Source of the DNA: Desulfovibrionaceae bacterium
GTDB taxonomy: Bacteria > Desulfobacterota > Desulfovibrionia > Desulfovibrionales > Desulfovibrionaceae
Assembly: GCA_900770205.1 (NCBI GenBank)
Contig: CAAGJV010000304.1
Coordinates: forward strand, 1-9,646
Direction: 5' to 3'
DNA length: 9,646 nt
How positions within the stretch are numbered: the first letter of the stretch is position 1; each line of letters begins with the position of its first letter. Under the pieces are notes generated by a model that had not been told where the DNA came from, did not search any database, and worked only from the letters and a program-made list of their open reading frames with translations. The position numbers and the translations under genes are program-made. Positions 7,204 to 9,646 of this stretch are shown here, one piece after another.

Positions 7204-7988
7204 GCAGGAAAAATATTATTGAAGTACGCAATATCACCATGCGCTTCGGCGGTGTCACCGCCGTGAGCGAACTCAACATGGATATACCGGAAGGCAGCAT
7301 CGTTGGCCTTATCGGCCCTAATGGAGCGGGCAAGACTACAGCTTTCAATGTCATTACCGGATTCTACCGCCCCACGGAAGGCGATGTTGTTTTCGCAGGA
7401 AGAAGAATCACAGGGCTCTCGCCGCACAAGATCTGCGCTCTCGGCATGGCAAGAACCTTCCAGAATATACGCCTTTTCTATAATGAGACGGCGTTGGAAA
7501 ATGTCATGATAGGCCGCCATGTACGCCGTACCGGCCAATGGTGGGGAGCTGTTCTCGGTTTGCCCTCTGCCAAAAAAGAGGAAGAATCCATCCGCTCTAC
7601 ATCTCTTGAACTTCTGGAAAGAATAGGCCTTTCTGCCTATGCAAACGAAACGGCTTCCTCTCTCCCCTACGGTGCGCAAAGAAGGCTTGAAATAGCCCGC
7701 GCACTGGCGACAGAACCCAAGTTTCTTCTTCTCGATGAACCGGCCGCCGGCATGAATCCGCAGGAAAGCCTGGAACTCATGAATTTCATCCGGCAGATAC
7801 GCGACGAGTTCCATCTGACCATTCTGCTCATTGAACACGACATGAAAGTAGTCATGGGAGTATGCGAACATATCTGGGTTCTGGAGTACGGAAAACTCAT
7901 TGCCGAAGGCAATGCCGATGCCATTCGCTCGAACCCCCGCGTTATTGAAGCCTATCTTGGCGAGGATGTGAACAATGTTGCAGATTAA
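7200..7988 (+). CDS. livG: HAAT-family ABC transporter ATP-binding protein LivG
   Basis: One of two cytoplasmic ATPases that drive the LivHM channel; 262 residues. Walker A GPNGAGKTT is at 39-47, the Q-loop glutamine at 88 (ARTFQNIRLF), the signature LPYGAQRR at 155-162, Walker B FLLLDEP at 175-181 with the catalytic glutamate at 180, and the switch histidine at 213 (IEHDM). The signature begins PYGAQ rather than LSGGQ, which is normal for LivG. AAGGAG at 7186-7191 inside livM serves the ATG. The C-terminal AYLGED is the family ending. The gene overlaps livM by 4 bases and livF by 14, which supports coupled translation in a 1:1 ratio with its partner. Confidence 0.96.
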   Translation: MSRKNIIEVRNITMRFGGVTAVSELNMDIPEGSIVGLIGPNGAGKTTAFNVITGFYRPTEGDVVFAGRRITGLSPHKICALGMARTFQNIRLFYNETALENVMIGRHVRRTGQWWGAVLGLPSAKKEEESIRSTSLELLERIGLSAYANETASSLPYGAQRRLEIARALATEPKFLLLDEPAAGMNPQESLELMNFIRQIRDEFHLTILLIEHDMKVVMGVCEHIWVLEYGKLIAEGNADAIRSNPRVIEAYLGEDVNNVAD

Positions 7989-8697
7989 CGATCTTCATGT
8001 GCATTATGGGGGCATACACGCGGTTAAGGGAGTATCCCTCTCCATTCCCCGGGGAAGCGTTGTCACGCTCATCGGTGCAAACGGCGCTGGAAAAAGCAGC
8101 ATCATCCGCTCCATTGCCGGCCTTGTTAAAGGAGCAAAGGGAGAAATTCTCCTCACCCGTCGTGAAGGAGACGCTCCGCTCAATCTTCTGGGGCTTCCCG
8201 CAGAAAACATGGTGCGCAACGGCATTGCGCTCAGCCCGGAAGGGCGCCGTATCCTTCCTCATCTCACCGTGGAGGAAAACCTTACGCTTGGGGCATGGTG
8301 CCGCAGCGATGAAGACGGCATCGCTCACGATATGGAACTGGTCTACAATCTTTTCCCCCGCCTGCGGGAAAGAAGCTGGCAGAAAGGCGGAACGCTTTCC
8401 GGCGGCGAACAGCAGATGCTTGCCGTAGGAAGAGCGCTGATGAGCCGCCCCGATCTTGTCATGCTCGATGAACCCTCCCTCGGCCTTGCCCCCATTCTGG
8501 TGCGGGAAATCTTCGATATCATCCGCCGCATCAACGAAGACGGAAAAACCGTCCTTCTTGTGGAACAAAATGCCTATGCGGCGCTTTCCATCGCACATTA
8601 CGCCTATATTCTGGAAGTCGGTTCCGTGGTGCTGGAGGGCCCGGGCAAAGATATGCTCCGCAATCCTAAAGTTCGCGCCGCCTACCTCGGCGGATAA
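7975..8697 (+). CDS. livF: HAAT-family ABC transporter ATP-binding protein LivF
   Basis: Second ATPase of the importer, 240 residues. Walker A GANGAGKSS is at 34-42, PEGRR at 88-92 takes the Q-loop region, the signature LSGGEQQ is at 141-147, and Walker B LVMLDEP is at 161-167 with the catalytic glutamate at 166. The switch position has VEQNA (glutamine at 198) rather than histidine, which is usual in LivF and not a defect. The protein ends AAYLGG, the standard family ending. GAGGA at 7962-7966 serves the ATG at 7975, which lies within livG. This is the last gene of the operon, and a rho-independent terminator starts 19 bases after its stop. All five transporter components are intact, so the importer should be functional. 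Confidence 0.96.
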   Translation: MLQINDLHVHYGGIHAVKGVSLSIPRGSVVTLIGANGAGKSSIIRSIAGLVKGAKGEILLTRREGDAPLNLLGLPAENMVRNGIALSPEGRRILPHLTVEENLTLGAWCRSDEDGIAHDMELVYNLFPRLRERSWQKGGTLSGGEQQMLAVGRALMSRPDLVMLDEPSLGLAPILVREIFDIIRRINEDGKTVLLVEQNAYAALSIAHYAYILEVGSVVLEGPGKDMLRNPKVRAAYLGG

Positions 8698-8716
8698 ATT
8701 CCTTCTTTTCCCTATC

Positions 8717-8754
8717 AGGCGGCGTGGCATGGCCATGCCGCCTTTTCTTTTCTT
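8717..8754 (+). terminator. Rho-independent terminator of the liv operon
   Basis: AGGCGGC (8717-8723) pairs with GCCGCCT (8737-8743), followed by the U-rich run TTTTCTTTTCTT (8743-8754). An alternative fold uses the 14-base perfect palindrome GGCATGGCCATGCC at 8726-8739. Either way a GC-rich hairpin precedes a long U-rich tail 19 bases after the livF stop. Confidence 0.88.
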
Positions 8755-8765
8755 GTTTCCCTCTC

Positions 8766-8793
8766 TTGCAGAAATCTGGTATTGCATTATAAT
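8766..8793 (+). promoter_or_regulatory. Sigma-70 type promoter for the helix-turn-helix gene
   Basis: A perfect TATAAT is at 8788-8793, with TTGCAG at 8766-8771 sixteen bases upstream as a weaker -35. Transcription would start near 8800, leaving a leader of only about 14 bases that is almost entirely the ribosome binding site (AAGGAG at 8801-8806, seven bases before ATG). The upstream liv terminator makes an independent promoter here necessary. Confidence 0.65.
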
Positions 8794-8813
8794 GAAAAAA
8801 AAGGAGTTGTTCT

Positions 8814-9107
8814 ATGGCAAGAAAGATCTCCAAAAAGGAATTACCCGCTGCTATGCCTCTTCCTGCTGCTGAAAAACTGAAAAGAACCGACATAGAACAA
8901 AAAATCGATCCTGTTCCCGAATATTCCGGAGACAACGTCAAAAAGCTTCGCAAAGATCTGAATCTCGGCACGGGGGCACTCGCTGTTCTCCTCAATGTTC
9001 AGCCCTCTGTAATCAAGGCATGGGAGCGGGGAGCAAAAAATCCCGATGGCCCATGCTGCAAGCTTCTCTCCATACTTGAAAAGAAAGGCATTGAAAGTCT
9101 TCTCTGA
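8814..9107 (+). CDS. Small helix-turn-helix protein, antitoxin-like (orphan)
   Basis: A 97-residue protein with no signal peptide or membrane segment. Residues 1-37 are a lysine- and proline-rich stretch without a recognisable fold. Residues 40-97 are an XRE/HigA/MqsA-C-terminal-like DNA-binding domain: NVKKLRKDLNLGTGALAVLLNV gives helices 1-2, QPSVIKAWERG (63-73) the recognition helix, and NPDGPCCKLLSILEKKG (76-92) the closing helix. The WERG-x-x-x-P-x-GP-x-x-KLL pattern is typical of antitoxins of the HigA and MqsA type and of their stand-alone relatives. No toxin reading frame lies on either side: upstream is the liv terminator and downstream is metY. It has its own promoter and terminator, so it is a single-gene unit. 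It probably binds DNA and may repress its own promoter; its targets and any partner are unknown. Confidence 0.8.
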   Translation: MARKISKKELPAAMPLPAAEKLKRTDIEQKIDPVPEYSGDNVKKLRKDLNLGTGALAVLLNVQPSVIKAWERGAKNPDGPCCKLLSILEKKGIESLL

Positions 9108-9150
9108 AAAAGAAAGGCGCGGTTTTTTGATCCGCGCCTTTCTTTTTCAG
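9104..9150 (+). terminator. Perfect 19-bp hairpin, bidirectional terminator
   Basis: The left arm (9104-9122, CTGAAAAAGAAAGGCGCGG) and right arm (9132-9150) are fully complementary over 19 bp with a 9-base loop (TTTTTTGAT). The core GGCGCGG/CCGCGCC is followed by TTTCTTTTT, the classic terminator form, and the matching A-run on the left makes it equally good on the - strand. The left arm includes the TGA stop of the helix-turn-helix gene. Confidence 0.92.
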
Positions 9151-9197
9151 GATATTCTTCTGTCGCTTATCTTCCAGCTTCTCCCCTCAAATTCTTC

Positions 9198-9226
9198 TTG
9201 ACGGCTTTTTTTTTCAAGGTTAATTC
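9198..9226 (+). promoter_or_regulatory. Possible promoter region of metY
   Basis: TTGACG at 9198-9203 matches five of six -35 bases, but 17 bases further the -10 position (TAATTC, 9221-9226) is poor. A second option is TATTAT at 9243-9248 with a weak -35 (TTAATT, 9220-9225), which would give a leader of about 13 bases. A run of nine T (9206-9214) has no hairpin before it. A promoter is needed here because the preceding hairpin should stop transcription, but its exact place is uncertain. Confidence 0.35.
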
Positions 9227-9238
9227 CTAGCTATTAAC
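9219..9238. promoter_or_regulatory. 20-bp dyad upstream of metY, operator-like
   Basis: GTTAAT (9219-9224) and ATTAAC (9233-9238) are perfect inverted repeats, and the centre CTAG (9227-9230) shares the same axis, so 16 of 20 positions are symmetric. The dyad lies 30 bases before the metY ATG and overlaps both candidate promoters, the normal place for a repressor site. I do not recognise the motif. Methionine regulators of the SahR/SamR kind are known in Desulfovibrionales, but linking this site to them is only inference. Confidence 0.5.
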
Positions 9239-9267
9239 TATGTATTATTTCAACAGAGGTACCTACC

Positions 9268-9646
9268 ATGGCCGCCATTACTCCCCAGACAAAAGCTTCG
9301 TGGCATTTGGAAACATTGCAGATCCATGCCGGTCAGGAAACCCCAGACCCTGCCAGTGATGCGAGGGCTGTTCCCATATACCAGACCTCTTCGTATGTAT
9401 TCAAAGACTGTGCCCAGGCTGCAGCACGTTTCGGTCTGAAGGAAGAGGGCAACATATACAGCCGCCTCACCAATTCCACACTGGATGTTCTGGAACAACG
9501 TATAGCTGCACTGGAAGGCGGCGCCGCGGGTCTTGCTCTTGCTTCCGGCGCGGCAGCCATCGCCGCTGTTTTTCAAACACTGTGCCAGTCGGGAGATCAT
9601 ATCGTATCTGCTTCCACCATTTACGGCGGAACATTCAACTATCTGC
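9268..9646 (+). CDS. metY: O-acetylhomoserine sulfhydrylase (aminocarboxypropyltransferase), 5' part, runs off the window
   Basis: The first 126 codons of a PLP-dependent Cys/Met-metabolism enzyme that joins O-acetylhomoserine and sulfide to make homocysteine in the cytoplasm. The ATG at 9268 is preceded by AGAGGT (9255-9260) with 7-base spacing. Visible marks: the N-terminal ETLQIHAGQETPD; ARAVPIYQTSSYVF (32-45); NIYSRLTNST (62-71), whose Tyr64 and Arg66 contact the PLP phosphate of the neighbouring subunit; LEQRIAALEGG (75-85); the phosphate-binding LASGAAA (91-97); and YGGT (119-122), with the tyrosine that stacks on PLP. The GNIYSR and DVLEQRIAALEGG text favours MetY over cystathionine gamma-synthase (MetB) or gamma-lyase. 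The usual NPT after the arginine is NST here, which I recall from some MetY groups. The catalytic lysine and the C-terminal two thirds lie outside the window. It fits direct sulfide assimilation. Confidence 0.92.
   Translation, partial: MAAITPQTKASWHLETLQIHAGQETPDPASDARAVPIYQTSSYVFKDCAQAAARFGLKEEGNIYSRLTNSTLDVLEQRIAALEGGAAGLALASGAAAIAAVFQTLCQSGDHIVSASTIYGGTFNYL

Noticed and set aside
6792..7871. Open frame on the - strand across livM and livG
   Set aside because: It is antisense to two genes whose motifs are all present; no domain or ribosome binding site supports it.
8569..8575. Missing switch histidine in LivF suggesting an inactive ATPase
   Set aside because: Glutamine at this position is usual in LivF proteins, and the Walker A, Walker B and signature motifs are intact.
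8777..8786. TGG...TTGCA resembling a sigma-54 -24/-12 promoter before the helix-turn-helix gene
   Set aside because: The GG and GC are only 4 bases apart instead of the required 10, and a perfect TATAAT lies in the same place.
7942..8787. Open frame on the - strand across livF and its terminator
   Set aside because: It would start beyond the liv terminator and read against livF; no recognisable protein.
8698..8813. Remnant of a toxin gene upstream of the antitoxin-like protein
   Set aside because: Only the liv terminator and promoter elements are present; no RelE/HigB-like peptide can be read in any frame.
9206..9214. Run of nine T before metY as a leader-attenuator terminator
   Set aside because: No stable GC-rich hairpin directly precedes the run, and no leader peptide with methionine or cysteine codons is visible.
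9250..9600. Open frames on the - strand at the right end
   Set aside because: The + strand frame here, open to the window edge, gives a clear MetY N-terminus with its PLP-contact motifs, so the antisense frames are shadows.

Overview
The window reads as an ordinary, gene-dense chromosomal segment of a Gram-negative bacterium. All recognisable genes lie on the + strand. The GlmM sequence, the presence of a YbbR/CdaR protein directly before glmM, a sigma-54 gene, a complete branched-chain-amino-acid type ABC transporter and a MetY-type sulfhydrylase all suit a sulfate- or sulfite-reducing member of the Desulfovibrionales (Desulfovibrio/Bilophila-like). That placement rests on recalled family resemblance and gene order, not on a marker gene, so it is moderate in confidence. 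I see no tRNA, rRNA, CRISPR array, insertion sequence, phage gene or attachment site.

Layout. Bases 1-866 hold the 3' part of cdaR (YbbR repeats and a proline-rich tail), which overlaps the start of glmM (859-2211, phosphoglucosamine mutase). After an 80-base gap comes rpoN (2292-3728, sigma-54). A 160-base gap carries a terminator-like hairpin, a possible promoter and a small dyad. Then follows a five-gene HAAT-family ABC transporter: livJ-like binding protein (3889-5028), livH (5195-6088), livM (6088-7203), livG (7200-7988) and livF (7975-8697). The four membrane and ATPase genes overlap each other. The binding-protein gene is set off from them by a 166-base gap with two terminator-like hairpins. 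A rho-independent terminator closes the operon. Next is a stand-alone 97-residue helix-turn-helix protein (8814-9107) with its own strong -10 element, closed by a perfect 19-bp hairpin. The window ends inside metY (9268 onward, O-acetylhomoserine sulfhydrylase), which has a 20-bp dyad just upstream.

How the parts fit. CdaR and GlmM are the usual partners of the diadenylate cyclase CdaA, which is expected just upstream of the window; GlmM makes glucosamine-1-phosphate for peptidoglycan and lipopolysaccharide. RpoN directs transcription from -24/-12 promoters, but I found no such promoter in this window. LivJ-H-M-G-F form one periplasmic-binding-protein-dependent importer, most likely for branched-chain or related amino acids, and the hairpins after livJ would let the binding protein be made in excess. 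MetY would fix sulfide into homocysteine.

No new multi-gene system is visible. The points most worth a second look are small: the metY dyad, the orphan antitoxin-like regulator with its perfect bidirectional hairpin, the tandem hairpins between livJ and livH, and the placing of rpoN directly after glmM.
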